Origin: Syntrophaceae bacterium UBA6078
Lineage (GTDB): Bacteria > Desulfobacterota > Syntrophia > Syntrophales > UBA2210
Reading direction: 5' to 3'
Length of the DNA: 64,000 bases
Assembly: GCA_002428735.1 (NCBI GenBank)
Contig: DIXO01000019.1
Span: forward strand, 1 to 64,000
The position numbers were made by a program, and so were the translations under genes. Under the pieces are notes generated by a model, which saw nothing but the letters and a program-made list of their open reading frames with translations, was not told the DNA's origin and did no database searches. Positions 1-9,525 of this stretch are shown piece by piece. The first letter of the stretch is position 1, and every line of letters starts with the position of its first letter.

Positions 1-45
1 AAAGTTTTTCAACAACCTGCTAGTTTCCTTGGGGAGGAAAAAGAG

Positions 46-1135
46 ATGATTGCAGAGATTTTCGAGACCATACGGGATCTGAAAGAGAGGATAGAAAACC
101 TCAGGAGCTGTCTTTGACGTCGATGCCAATGAAGAAAAGATGGTACGTCTTGAAAAACAGACCCTCCGGGACGGTTTCTGGGACGATCCCGCAACTGCCA
201 GAGAGATCGTCAGGGAAAGGAGCAGGGCGGAAGAAACAGTACGCGGATGGCATAACCTGAATAGATCCCTTCAGGATCTGGAGATGCTCTTTGAAATGGC
301 CCGTGATGAAGGCGATGATGAAATCCTCACAGAAATAGAAGCAGATATCGCTCTTCTCGAAACATCCGTGAGAAACGAAGAATTCAGGATGATGCTCGGG
401 AGCGAGGGAGATCCCGGCAACGCCATCATGACCATCCATGCCGGCGCCGGTGGTACGGAAGCTCAGGACTGGGCTGAGATGCTCCTTCGCATGTATCTCA
501 GATGGGCTGAACGGAAGGGGTTTGAAACGAAGATCATCGACTTCCAGCCCGGTGACGAAGCGGGCGTGAAAAGCGTAACCATAACAGTGGAGGGCCACTA
601 CGCATACGGTTACGCCAAGGCCGAGATCGGGATACACCGGCTGGTGCGAATCTCCCCTTTTGATACGGGCAAGAGGAGACACACGTCATTCGCCTCGGTC
701 TTTGTGTATCCGGAAGTCTCCGACGATATCGATATTGAAATCAATGAGAACGACCTGCGGATAGACACCTACCGGTCCAGCGGAGCGGGAGGGCAGCATG
801 TGAACAAGACGGATTCCGCCGTCAGGATTACCCACCTGCCGACAGGAATCGTCGTGCAGTGCCAGAACGAACGGTCTCAGCACAAGAACAAGGCCATGGC
901 GATGAAAGTGTTGAAATCGCGTCTCTACGAAGAAGAACTGCGCAAGAAGTCCGAGGAGATGGACGAAGTCAACAAGACCAAGAAACAGATCGCCTGGGGA
1001 AGCCAGATTCGCTCCTATGTTTTGCACCCTTACAAGATGGTGAAGGACCACAGAACGAACAGAGAGGTTGGCAATGTGGACCGGGTGCTGGATGGAGACA
1101 TAGATGACTTTATAGAAGCGTATCTGATAAGCTGA
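46..1135 (+). CDS. prfB: Peptide chain release factor 2 (RF2), made by programmed +1 frameshift
   Basis: RF2 recognises UGA and UAA stop codons and triggers peptide release on the ribosome. The gene is in two frames: ATG at 46 opens 23 codons that end at TGA 115-117, and reading resumes in the +1 frame at 116, giving about 362 residues, the usual RF2 length. The stop-recognition SPF tripeptide (in RLVRISPFDTGKRR) and the catalytic GGQ (in SSGAGGQHVNK) are both present. A Shine-Dalgarno GGGGAGG at 31-37 supports the start at 46. Calling the gene from ATG 140 would lose the N-terminal coiled-coil start and hide the frameshift. The 45 bases before the gene show no recognisable coding sequence. 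Confidence 0.96.
103..118 (+). promoter_or_regulatory. RF2 autoregulatory +1 frameshift site
   Basis: The sequence AGGAGC TGT CTT TGA C contains an internal Shine-Dalgarno-like AGGAG, the slippery CTT codon and the in-frame TGA followed by C. This is the conserved arrangement in bacterial prfB: when RF2 is scarce the ribosome pauses at UGA, slips forward one base on CTT and makes full-length RF2. The match to the known element is direct. Efficiency cannot be judged from sequence. Confidence 0.95.
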
Positions 1136-1263
1136 TTGCTGCTGGGAAATGTCGGGTCTCTTCCTGTCACTATTCCTTGCATTTCTCGATAAAATAATCT
1201 AGACAGGGGCACACGTTAATCAAAAAGGGGCTGTTCAATGCCGTTCCTCTGGAGGCTCACACT

Positions 1264-3081
1264 ATGTTTCTATTAAAAAGGCTTATGGGCGTGGCCTTTC
1301 TTGCCGCGTTCTTCTCCGCGTGCGTGCCACCGAATGGACCCGGCCTTTTGCAGTCCCCGCCGAACCAGGTGGAAAAAGCGCTGCCCGCGGCCCAGGCGGA
1401 AGCGAATCTTCAGCCGTCTCAAGAAGCTCGTAACCCCCAACCTATCAGTGAAAAACTCTCGAACAGCTCTTCCGCTCCCGAAACGGAAGCTTCCACCCCC
1501 GAAGAATCGAGTGAAAAAAATCAGGAGCAGAACAACCAGCAGGCAGTCATGGACGAGGCACTTGATTTTCTTGAGCAGGCCCAGCGTCTCTGGGAACAGG
1601 GGGAACCTGACAATGCCCTGAAGCTCCTCGACGATGCCTATTCCCTCGTGCTGGATGTCAACGGAGATCCCGAGATCGCCTGGCAGAAGGATGATCTCCG
1701 AGTCATGATTGCCAAAAAGATCATCGAAATCTATACATCGAGAAGCCGCGTCGCCGCCGGCTACCAGAGCGAGATCCCTCTTATTATGAATGAAGATGTG
1801 GAGAGGGCCATCAAACGCTTCCAGGGACCAGAGCTCACGTTTTTCCTCTCCTCCTATGATCGATCGGGCCGGTACCGTCCCATGATACTTGAACAGCTCA
1901 AAGAGGCGGGATTGCCGGAAGAGCTTTCCTGGCTTCCCTTGGTGGAGAGCGGATTCAAGGTCAAGGCGCTTTCAAAGGCCAGGGCCCTCGGCCTCTGGCA
2001 GATTATCCCGTCGACCGGTTACCGGTACGGGCTCAAGCGTGATCTGTGGATCGATGAACGGATGGATCCCGAGAAATCGACCCGGGCGGCGATAGACTAT
2101 CTGAAGGAACTGCACGGCATATTTGGGGATTGGCTCACGGTACTGGCGGCTTATAATTGCGGCGAGGGGAGGGTCCTCCAGACCATATCGCGTCAGCAGA
2201 TGAATTACCTGGACAACTTCTGGGATCTGTATCGCCAACTCCCTCTGGAGACATCGAACTACGTTCCACGGTTCCTTGCGACGCTCCATATCATCAATGA
2301 TCCCGAGAAGTATGGTATTGACCTGAATCGCAACCAGGAGAAGCCCATCCCCTTTGATACGGCGGATATCGATAAGAGTGTCACCCTGAAAGACGTGGCA
2401 CACCGGCTCGATGTTCCGGAGGAGACACTGGAGACGCTGAACCCGGAGCTGCGGTACAAAACGACCCCCAGTTCCTACCAGTTAAAGATTCAGGCGGGAA
2501 TCGGGGAGAAGTTGGCTTCGGTAATCGATACGGTTCCTGAAGCCAAGAAGCCGGGCGGTACCGACTTTATACGGTATAAAGTGAAAAAGGGCGACACTCT
2601 CTCCGTCCTTGCGCGAAGGTACAAGAGCTCTGTCGGCGCCATGCTGGCCGCAAACCATCTCACCAGCAAGCACAACATCAGGGAAGGGCAGTGGATCAAG
2701 ATTCCGTCGCGCGGTTATGTTTATTCTGAACAACCATCTGTGTCTATCTCTCAAAAAGGAGATGTCGCTGTATACAGCGTGCGGAAGGGGGATTCTCTCT
2801 GGCTTATCGCGCAGCGTTTCGGAACAACGATATCGGAGATAAAAAGACTGAACGGTCTGCAGCGCAATGATCTCAGTATCGGGCAGATCCTCAAGATTCG
2901 AGAGAGTGCCGGGGGAGACAAGGCTCTGTCATCAAAATCGAAGACGTACGTGGTACAGAAAGGGGATACGCTGTCCACCATAGCATCGCGAAACAGGATT
3001 GATCTCACGAAGCTTCTCCAGTTGAATAACCTTGGAGAGAGATCCGTTATTCACCCCGGACAGGTGCTGATAATCCAGTAG
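1264..3081 (+). CDS. mltD: Membrane-bound lytic murein transglycosylase D (lipoprotein, three LysM)
   Basis: This enzyme cleaves the glycan strands of peptidoglycan in the periplasm. A signal peptide ends in the lipobox FSAC, so it should be lipid-anchored. The SLT domain lies near residues 210-310, with the catalytic Glu in LPLVESGF and the family motifs GLWQIIPST and AAYNCGEGRV. Three LysM peptidoglycan-binding repeats follow (around 440, 500 and 560), each with a (K/Q)KGD(T/S)L core. The stretch between lipobox and SLT domain is low-complexity, rich in Pro, Glu and Ser. GGAGG eight bases upstream supports the start. It stands alone and converges on ybeY. Confidence 0.93.
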   Translation: MFLLKRLMGVAFLAAFFSACVPPNGPGLLQSPPNQVEKALPAAQAEANLQPSQEARNPQPISEKLSNSSSAPETEASTPEESSEKNQEQNNQQAVMDEALDFLEQAQRLWEQGEPDNALKLLDDAYSLVLDVNGDPEIAWQKDDLRVMIAKKIIEIYTSRSRVAAGYQSEIPLIMNEDVERAIKRFQGPELTFFLSSYDRSGRYRPMILEQLKEAGLPEELSWLPLVESGFKVKALSKARALGLWQIIPSTGYRYGLKRDLWIDERMDPEKSTRAAIDYLKELHGIFGDWLTVLAAYNCGEGRVLQTISRQQMNYLDNFWDLYRQLPLETSNYVPRFLATLHIINDPEKYGIDLNRNQEKPIPFDTADIDKSVTLKDVAHRLDVPEETLETLNPELRYKTTPSSYQLKIQAGIGEKLASVIDTVPEAKKPGGTDFIRYKVKKGDTLSVLARRYKSSVGAMLAANHLTSKHNIREGQWIKIPSRGYVYSEQPSVSISQKGDVAVYSVRKGDSLWLIAQRFGTTISEIKRLNGLQRNDLSIGQILKIRESAGGDKALSSKSKTYVVQKGDTLSTIASRNRIDLTKLLQLNNLGERSVIHPGQVLIIQ

Positions 3082-3122
3082 GGTTGAGAAAAGCTTATCA
3101 TTCGCGCTCCGGTGAGACTCTT

Positions 3123-3569
3123 TTATTCCAAGTGATATTTCTTCAGAGCGAAGAATATTTCTTTTTCTTTTTTCTCCATCTCTTCCGCTTCCCATGCCTG
3201 TTCGTGGTCGTATCCTACGAGATGGAGCACTCCGTGGATCATGAGATAATTGATCTCATCTTCGAGGGGCAGTTCCCCGGCACGCGCGTCCCGAAGGGCC
3301 GTTTCGACCGAGATGACGATATCGCCGAGAAGCAGCGGATTGATAGTGCCGAAGTCTCCCTCGTTCATTGAGAACGCGATGACGTTCGTTGGATGATTTC
3401 TTCCCAGATAGTGCCGGTTGATCTCCGTAATCTCTGCGTCGTCCACAAAGAGCAGACTGACTTCATGGCCCTCCATTTCCAGAGATTTCAGAATGGCGGC
3501 CATCGACTGTCTGGCCAGCGGAACATTTACCGGTGCGATGGTTTGTCTGTTGGTGACCAGAATGTTCAT
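3123..3569 (-). CDS. ybeY: Endoribonuclease YbeY, 16S rRNA maturation
   Basis: This is a single-strand endoribonuclease for 16S rRNA 3'-end processing and ribosome quality control. The zinc-binding motif HGVLHLVGYDH gives His112, His116 and His122. Its length of 148 residues is normal for the family. Its start overlaps the end of the upstream pgpH gene by four bases, so the two are translationally coupled. The phoH-pgpH-ybeY order is widely conserved. Confidence 0.95.
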   Translation of the reverse strand: MNILVTNRQTIAPVNVPLARQSMAAILKSLEMEGHEVSLLFVDDAEITEINRHYLGRNHPTNVIAFSMNEGDFGTINPLLLGDIVISVETALRDARAGELPLEDEINYLMIHGVLHLVGYDHEQAWEAEEMEKKEKEIFFALKKYHLE

Positions 3570-5848
3570 GACGATGATTTCGGAGAGGGTTGCTGGTACT
3601 CGATACGCCGGTGAAATATGCCGGTGAGTATCCGGGTGGAGGTCTCGGCAATCTTTTTCAGATCACGAAAGGTCAGATCCGATTCATCGAGTTGCCCTTC
3701 CTCCACTACCTGTTGGATTCTGGCATTGACGAGATTCCTGATTCGCGCAGGGGTCGGGTTGGTCAGCGTCCGCGAAGAGGCTTCGATAATATCCCCCAGG
3801 AGAACGAGGCCCGCCTCCTTCTTCTGGGGCTTCGGCCCGGGGTATCGAAAGTCCCCCTCAAGGGTCGGTTTTCCGGAAACCTTATTCTCCTTCTTGGCTT
3901 TTTCGTAGAAATAGCTGACAAGACCCGTTCCATGGTGTTGTCGGATGATTGCCGTTATCACCTTTCCCAGATTATGCTCCTTGGCAAGATCGCATCCATC
4001 CTTGACATGTGAAATGATGACGCGGCTGCTCATCTGCGGAGAGAGGTCATCATGACGGTTCTTCCAGTTCGGCTGATTTTCTATGAAGTAAAGGGGTTTT
4101 TTCATCTTTCCGATGTCGTGGTAATAGGCGCTTACCTTGGCAAGAAGGGCGTTTGCGCCGATCTCTTCCGCAGCGGCTTCCACCAGGGACGCCACAATAA
4201 TGCTGTGATGGTACGTTCCGGGCGCCATCATAAGCAAGTCCTGAAATATAGGCTGGTTCAGGTTGGCCAGTTCCAGGAGTTTTATGTCCGTCGTATAGCC
4301 GAAGAGCCATTCAAAGAGAGGAACAAGACCGGAGACTATGAATCCGGATAAGACGCCTCCCAGGATTCCCATCACCAGCCGTATAAGTGTTTCGACTGTG
4401 AAGATGTTGCCGGAAAGGAGTGAGAGACAAAGGATGGCCGCTCCATTGACCGCCCCGACCACCAGACCGATCTTGAAGAAGGCGGAGCGCCGCTCGCACC
4501 GGATGATACAGTGTGCCGCAACCGCGTTTCCCATAAGGGAAAGCAGGAATATGGAGGTTTTATCTTCAAACAAAAAGGCCACGATCAGGGAGGAAAAGAC
4601 GGCGAATATGAGGCCTTCGTTCCTGCCGATAAGAATCGCGACAAGCATGGCGCCCATCGTGAATGGTATGGCATAGACGCTGACAGATGCCGGAATGAGT
4701 GGATACGCCAGGCCCACAGAATCGCATATGAATATACCTGCCTTTACCAGAATCACCTGAAGGATTATGACGATGCCCATGCACAGGATATCAGTGGTGA
4801 CATTCTTTGATAAGCGGAACCGTTGGCTGGACATGCGGTAGAATACAATGGACAGAAGCACAATGCTCAGGAATATCCCGGAAAAAACGGAGGCATTCAG
4901 AAGCCGGTTCCCTTCTTTCCCTTTATAGAAGGCGTCCAGTTTATCCAAATCTGCCGGCGTTATTTTCTCTCCTTCCCGGATGAGCATTTCATTTTTCTGA
5001 ACCTCGTATAATACGGGTCTCACCTCGTCGGAAGCGGTCTGTTTTCGTATTTCCGTTGCGTTCTTGGCGAAGGTAAGATTAGGGCGAACAGCCTTGTGAG
5101 CCAGCGACAGTATGATGTCTTCAGGCCTTTTGTTTTCGAAGAGGATCTCAGCGTTCTTGCGGATGAGACCGCCCGATTTCTCTGCGTCCAGTATGGACGA
5201 AAGGTCATTCAGGTCCCGCTCCGCCTGATTTCGTATGTCCCGTATGGTGATGCCCTTGTCATGATGAAGGTCCAGGTCGGCGCTGTTTCCGATGAAACCA
5301 GTGCCGTACGTGCAATACACAAGCCGGACGATATCATTGCACAGATCAATGGGAAATCCACGTTTGGCAAGAAACGTGAATTCTTTGTCCGTGAGGGGTA
5401 TGCCAGCGGCATCTTCGAAAGCTTTTTTCGCGTGTTCCGCGGCTGTTTGTTCCGTGGCGGAGGCGTGGGGATTCCCCGTAATGAACTCTCCTGCGGCAAG
5501 AAAACCCCTGGACAGGGCGATGCCTATCCTGGCCGGCATGTCGCTGTCAAAATCATAAATGACCCGTGTCGCCGCCACGGCCGCTGTCTTTTTCTGTTCG
5601 GTCGCGATCCTGTCGATAACGAGAAAATTACGGTCCGCCTGTATGTACCTTGTGGCAATCGCCCCCACGTTATATTCAGGCGGGGCGATATGGAGGATCT
5701 GAGGATACAGGATAAGGGTCAGAATCAGGGCGACCCCGACCGTTATTCCTGACTTCAGGGAGAAGGTAGTTCTGAGCAGCCTTTCGATCAATCGGATTCG
5801 TACATCACCGTTGGCTGCCCCGGTTTGAGGGGGTTTTTTTATGGCCAT
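3566..5848 (-). CDS. pgpH: 7TM-HD family cyclic-di-AMP phosphodiesterase, PgpH-like
   Basis: This is a 760-residue membrane protein: one N-terminal TM helix (about 35-52), a large extracytoplasmic domain (about 60-310), a block of seven TM helices (about 315-515) and a C-terminal HD phosphohydrolase domain with HDIG at 577-580. In Gram-positive bacteria this architecture hydrolyses c-di-AMP. Whether the deltaproteobacterial members act on the same nucleotide is inferred. It lies between phoH and ybeY with short gaps or overlap, in one operon. Confidence 0.88.
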   Translation of the reverse strand: MAIKKPPQTGAANGDVRIRLIERLLRTTFSLKSGITVGVALILTLILYPQILHIAPPEYNVGAIATRYIQADRNFLVIDRIATEQKKTAAVAATRVIYDFDSDMPARIGIALSRGFLAAGEFITGNPHASATEQTAAEHAKKAFEDAAGIPLTDKEFTFLAKRGFPIDLCNDIVRLVYCTYGTGFIGNSADLDLHHDKGITIRDIRNQAERDLNDLSSILDAEKSGGLIRKNAEILFENKRPEDIILSLAHKAVRPNLTFAKNATEIRKQTASDEVRPVLYEVQKNEMLIREGEKITPADLDKLDAFYKGKEGNRLLNASVFSGIFLSIVLLSIVFYRMSSQRFRLSKNVTTDILCMGIVIILQVILVKAGIFICDSVGLAYPLIPASVSVYAIPFTMGAMLVAILIGRNEGLIFAVFSSLIVAFLFEDKTSIFLLSLMGNAVAAHCIIRCERRSAFFKIGLVVGAVNGAAILCLSLLSGNIFTVETLIRLVMGILGGVLSGFIVSGLVPLFEWLFGYTTDIKLLELANLNQPIFQDLLMMAPGTYHHSIIVASLVEAAAEEIGANALLAKVSAYYHDIGKMKKPLYFIENQPNWKNRHDDLSPQMSSRVIISHVKDGCDLAKEHNLGKVITAIIRQHHGTGLVSYFYEKAKKENKVSGKPTLEGDFRYPGPKPQKKEAGLVLLGDIIEASSRTLTNPTPARIRNLVNARIQQVVEEGQLDESDLTFRDLKKIAETSTRILTGIFHRRIEYQQPSPKSSS

Positions 5849-5864
5849 GAATTTCTAGTAACGA

Positions 5865-6863
5865 TTACCGGCTGTCAGTCCGTACCTGTCTACCGCCGAG
5901 GTGGTTGTACGCCTTTATGATTTCCTGAACGAGGCGATGTCTTACCACATCTATCTCCGAAAAGTAAACAAACCGGATATCATCAATCCCCTTCAGGAGA
6001 TCGTTGACTTCTATGAGGCCCGATATCTTGTCGGGGGGGAGATCCGTCTGAGTCACATCGCCGGTTATGACGGCCTTTGAACCGAACCCGAGCCGCGTGA
6101 GAAACATCTTCATCTGTTCCGATGAGGTATTCTGCGCCTCATCCAGGATGACGAACGAATCATTGAGTGTTCTTCCCCGCATGAATGCGAGTGGGGCTAC
6201 CTCGATAATCCCTTTGCTGATCAGCGCGGACGCCCGTCCGAAATCCATCATATCGTAGAGGGCGTCATAAACCGGCCTCAGGTAGGGATTGACCTTTTCA
6301 GAAAGATCGCCCGGAAGGAATCCCAGTCGCTCGCCGGCCTCAACAGCGGGCCGCGTGAGGATGATCCTGCTCACGCTCTTTTCGAGAAGCGCCCCAACAG
6401 CCATGGCCATGGCAAGGTAGGTCTTGCCGGTTCCGGCGGGGCCGATTCCAAAAACGATATCGAATTTCCTGATGGAGTCGATATACAGCTTCTGCGCGAC
6501 GCTCTTCGGCGTAATCACCCGTTTTTTTGACGAGATGAAGACGGTATCGAGGAATATGGTCTCCAGGTCGGCAGAGCCGTCCCGTGAAAGGATTCGATGG
6601 GCATAGTCAATGTCATTGGGGTAGATCGAATATCCTTTTTCTATGATGCCATAGATCTGGGTGAGGAGATTCTTGACAAGGGCGCAGTCCTGCGGTTCTC
6701 CCGATATGGAGATGATTGGTCCTCTCGCATTCAGCCTGACCCGTCCCAGCTTTTCGACAATCTTGCGATTTTTATCCTGCTCTCCCAGCAGAACCTTCAG
6801 TTTGTCGTTGTCCGGGAAGTGTACTTTGTCGGTAAAAACGTCTTGATGGGCTTTTGTTTCCAA
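5865..6863 (-). CDS. phoH: PhoH family ATPase
   Basis: This cytoplasmic P-loop ATPase, related to the helicase superfamily 1 core, is thought to act in RNA metabolism. Walker A is GPAGTGKTY, Walker B is FVILDEAQN, and the downstream sensor region TRLGFGSKAVITGD is typical. The first 100 residues form the family's KH-like N-terminal region. The start codon at 6863 is TTG (LETKAHQ); no ATG lies close upstream in frame, so the exact start is uncertain. It is the first gene of the phoH-pgpH-ybeY operon. Confidence 0.92.
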   Translation of the reverse strand: METKAHQDVFTDKVHFPDNDKLKVLLGEQDKNRKIVEKLGRVRLNARGPIISISGEPQDCALVKNLLTQIYGIIEKGYSIYPNDIDYAHRILSRDGSADLETIFLDTVFISSKKRVITPKSVAQKLYIDSIRKFDIVFGIGPAGTGKTYLAMAMAVGALLEKSVSRIILTRPAVEAGERLGFLPGDLSEKVNPYLRPVYDALYDMMDFGRASALISKGIIEVAPLAFMRGRTLNDSFVILDEAQNTSSEQMKMFLTRLGFGSKAVITGDVTQTDLPPDKISGLIEVNDLLKGIDDIRFVYFSEIDVVRHRLVQEIIKAYNHLGGRQVRTDSR

Positions 6864-6922
6864 ATGATGGGCTACCTGTCCGTATTGTTCTTATATCTTA
6901 TCATACCTTCGCCCTCTGTCCA

Positions 6923-6950
6923 ACAGCTATTGTTGCACAGCTATTGTTGC
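6923..6950. repeat. Perfect 14-bp tandem duplication in a divergent promoter region
   Basis: Two adjacent copies of ACAGCTATTGTTGC lie in the 224-base space between phoH (leftward) and the hydroxypyruvate reductase gene (rightward). The spacing places both copies on about the same DNA face, so they could be paired operator half-sites or a simple slippage duplication. No other regulatory signal is clear in this intergenic space. Confidence 0.6.
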
Positions 6951-7087
6951 CGCAATAGACTGCCCGTGAGGCATGGTTCAGAAGGATCATCAAAGGGAAG
7001 GATATGGAGAGTCAAGAACGGTTGACATTTGTACCCCTTTTACACCACAATAACCGCAGCAAATTACATCCGTGAAAGGGACCGCAT

Positions 7088-8236
7088 ATGCTGAACGATG
7101 AAAAGTGGAAGGCATACAATCGCGAGGGTGACAGGCGCGTCGTCGTTACCAGACAACTGCCGGGAGAGAGATGGCTGAAGATCCTCACCGAGGCCGGCTG
7201 CCGAGTGGATGTCCGCACGTCTCAGGACAATCCGGGGACGGAAGAAATAACCGCCGCCATAGGCGACCACTGCGACGGGGCTATCGGACAACTGACAGAG
7301 GTCTGGGGGGATCGGCTCTTCTCCGCCCTCGAAAGGGCAGGAGGAAAAGTGTACAGCAATTATGCCGTGGGATACAACAACGTGGACGTTGATGCCGCCA
7401 CGCGGCACGGTATCTCTGTGGGGAACACCCCCGGCGTTTTGACCGAAACGACTGCAGAGATGGCTGTTGCTCTGACATTCGCGGCGGCGCGGCGGGTGGT
7501 CGAAGCGGATACCTACGTACGCCAGGGGAAATTCACAGGATGGCTCCCGTCCCTTTTCCTCGGAGAGCTGCTCCATGGGAAGACGGTCGGCGTTATCGGC
7601 GCGGGGCGTATCGGCGCCGCCTACGCGCGCATGATGGTTGAGGGACACAAAATGAATCTCATCTATTATGACCTGTGCCGGAACAGCGCCCTGGAAGAGT
7701 ACATGGCCGCCTACGCCGATTTCCTGGTGTCTCGGGGAGAATGCCCCGTGACGTGCAGGCAGGCGGGGAGCTTGGACGAGGTTCTCGAGGCAGCCGATCT
7801 GGTGAGTCTCCATCCGGTGCTCGATCCGAGCACGCACCATCTCATTGACGCACGGCGCCTGGGGTTGATGAAGAAAAGCGCCATACTTATTAACGCCAGT
7901 CGGGGACCGATGATCGACGAAGCGGCCCTCGTACGTCACTGCCGGAAGAACCCTGCATTTCGTGCCGGTCTGGATGTCTTTGAAAATGAGCCCGAACTGA
8001 AGCCGGGATTGAGCGCCCTCACCAATGTGGTCCTGGCTCCCCATCTCGGGTCAGCGACCGGATGGACCCGTGAAGGGATGGCTGTTCTCGCAGCGAGAAA
8101 CGTGGCGGGAATCCTGATGGGATATCCGGCATGGAAGAGATCGGATATTCTCCCATTTCTCGATGATGTTCCGCCACAAGCGGCTCCCAGCATTGTGAAT
8201 GCCGAAGAGATAGGAATCCCGGAATATGTTGGGTAA
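7088..8236 (+). CDS. NADH-dependent hydroxypyruvate reductase / glycerate dehydrogenase (HPR1-like)
   Basis: This D-isomer-specific 2-hydroxyacid dehydrogenase interconverts hydroxypyruvate and D-glycerate. The Rossmann motif is VGVIGAGRIGAAYARM; the catalytic Arg is in NASRGPMIDE, the Glu in FENEPELKPG and the His in LAPHLGSATG. The length (382) and an insertion after the Rossmann motif (LCRNSALEEYMAAY and on) resemble the plant peroxisomal HPR1 group more than the shorter bacterial GhrA/GhrB enzymes. It is monocistronic and diverges from phoH. The substrate is inferred from family resemblance. Confidence 0.85.
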   Translation: MLNDEKWKAYNREGDRRVVVTRQLPGERWLKILTEAGCRVDVRTSQDNPGTEEITAAIGDHCDGAIGQLTEVWGDRLFSALERAGGKVYSNYAVGYNNVDVDAATRHGISVGNTPGVLTETTAEMAVALTFAAARRVVEADTYVRQGKFTGWLPSLFLGELLHGKTVGVIGAGRIGAAYARMMVEGHKMNLIYYDLCRNSALEEYMAAYADFLVSRGECPVTCRQAGSLDEVLEAADLVSLHPVLDPSTHHLIDARRLGLMKKSAILINASRGPMIDEAALVRHCRKNPAFRAGLDVFENEPELKPGLSALTNVVLAPHLGSATGWTREGMAVLAARNVAGILMGYPAWKRSDILPFLDDVPPQAAPSIVNAEEIGIPEYVG

Positions 8237-8415
8237 TGGCGCATCTGCGGAGCAGCACATCTTCCCCTGACGCGTGTCATACTCAGCCACCCCAAAGCAC
8301 GCACTTTCCCGGCGTTTGGGCATTCTCGCATTGCCCTTCATCACAGTCCATGATATAAAAATCTTAAATCTGGAGCCATTTTGCAGGAGCCGGTATCCTC
8401 TCGGAAATAGATAGT

Positions 8416-9516
8416 ATGAGCGCAGCACGGAAAAAAACACGCCCGGTCTCCGTCGGGCCGGTCACCATAGGAGGAGACGCCCCTGTTGTCGTTCAGTCCA
8501 TGACCTGCACTGATACGAGAGATGTGGAGGCCACGGTTGCCCAGATCGGGAGATTGACCGACGCCGGATGCGAAGTTGTCCGGGTGGCTGTCCCCGATGA
8601 AGAAGCGGCCCGGGCTGTGGCGCGGATCAAGAAACGGATATCGATCCCTCTCATCGCCGACATACATTTCAATCACCGGCTTGCCCTCGGTGCCATCAGA
8701 AACGGGGCGGATTGCATCCGGATAAACCCCGGAAATATGGAGAAAGACAAGGTAGGCCGGATCATTGATGAGGCAAAAGCACGAGGGATATCGATCCGAA
8801 TCGGCATCAACTCCGGCTCTCTTGAAAAGGATATCCTTACCCGGCACGGCTCCCCGACGGCAGCCGCTCTTGTAGAAAGCGCTCTGCAGAATATCCGGTT
8901 CTTTGAAGAGATGGATTTTCACGCCATCAAACTGTCTGTCAAGGCGTCCGATGTCACCGCTATGATAGAGGCGAACAGGGCCCTTTCGCAGGCTACGGAT
9001 TATCCCCTGCACCTCGGGGTGACCGAGGCGGGAAGTCTTGTCAATTCGGCCATCAAGTCATCCATCGGCATGGGCATTCTCCTGAATGAAGGGATCGGCG
9101 ACACCATACGGGTCTCCATCTCGGGTGATCCCGTTACTGAAGTCGCCGTCGCCTATGGAATCCTGAGAGCGCTGGGCATCCGGAAGGTGGGGCCCGATAT
9201 CGTATCCTGCCCCACCTGCGGACGGTGTGAAATAGACCTCTTCCGTCTCGTCGATGAGGTGGAGAAGAGGGTTGCCGGTATGAAGGAATACTTTAAGATT
9301 GCCCTTATGGGTTGTGTCGTCAACGGTCCGGGAGAGGCTGTCGAGGCTGATATCGGTATCGCGGGGGGGCGACATATGGGCCTTCTTTTCAAAAAGGGCC
9401 AGGTCGTGCGGAAGGTGCGGGAAGAAGAGCTGGTGGATGCCCTGATGGATGAAATTCATGCCATGCTGCAAGAGAGAAGAGAGAATGAAAGCGAGAAACC
9501 AATTCGAATACGGTGA
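8416..9516 (+). CDS. ispG: 4-hydroxy-3-methylbut-2-enyl diphosphate synthase
   Basis: This is the penultimate enzyme of the MEP isoprenoid pathway, converting ME-cPP to HMBPP with a [4Fe-4S] cluster. The N-terminal TIM barrel (VQSMTCTDTRDVEAT, ADIHFN) and the C-terminal cluster site CPTCGRC followed by MGCVVNGPGEA are clear. Its 366 residues match the short bacterial form without the plant-type insertion. It ends ten bases before proS, so the two are probably co-transcribed. The ribosome-binding site is weak. The 179 bases before it hold no gene. Confidence 0.96.
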   Translation: MSAARKKTRPVSVGPVTIGGDAPVVVQSMTCTDTRDVEATVAQIGRLTDAGCEVVRVAVPDEEAARAVARIKKRISIPLIADIHFNHRLALGAIRNGADCIRINPGNMEKDKVGRIIDEAKARGISIRIGINSGSLEKDILTRHGSPTAAALVESALQNIRFFEEMDFHAIKLSVKASDVTAMIEANRALSQATDYPLHLGVTEAGSLVNSAIKSSIGMGILLNEGIGDTIRVSISGDPVTEVAVAYGILRALGIRKVGPDIVSCPTCGRCEIDLFRLVDEVEKRVAGMKEYFKIALMGCVVNGPGEAVEADIGIAGGRHMGLLFKKGQVVRKVREEELVDALMDEIHAMLQERRENESEKPIRIR

Positions 9517-9525
9517 GGAGGAGTA

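Noticed and set aside
7064..8044. Long minus-strand open reading frame opposite the hydroxypyruvate reductase gene
   Set aside because: It lies fully antisense to a gene with clear catalytic motifs and shows no protein family pattern; it is a shadow of high-GC codon use.
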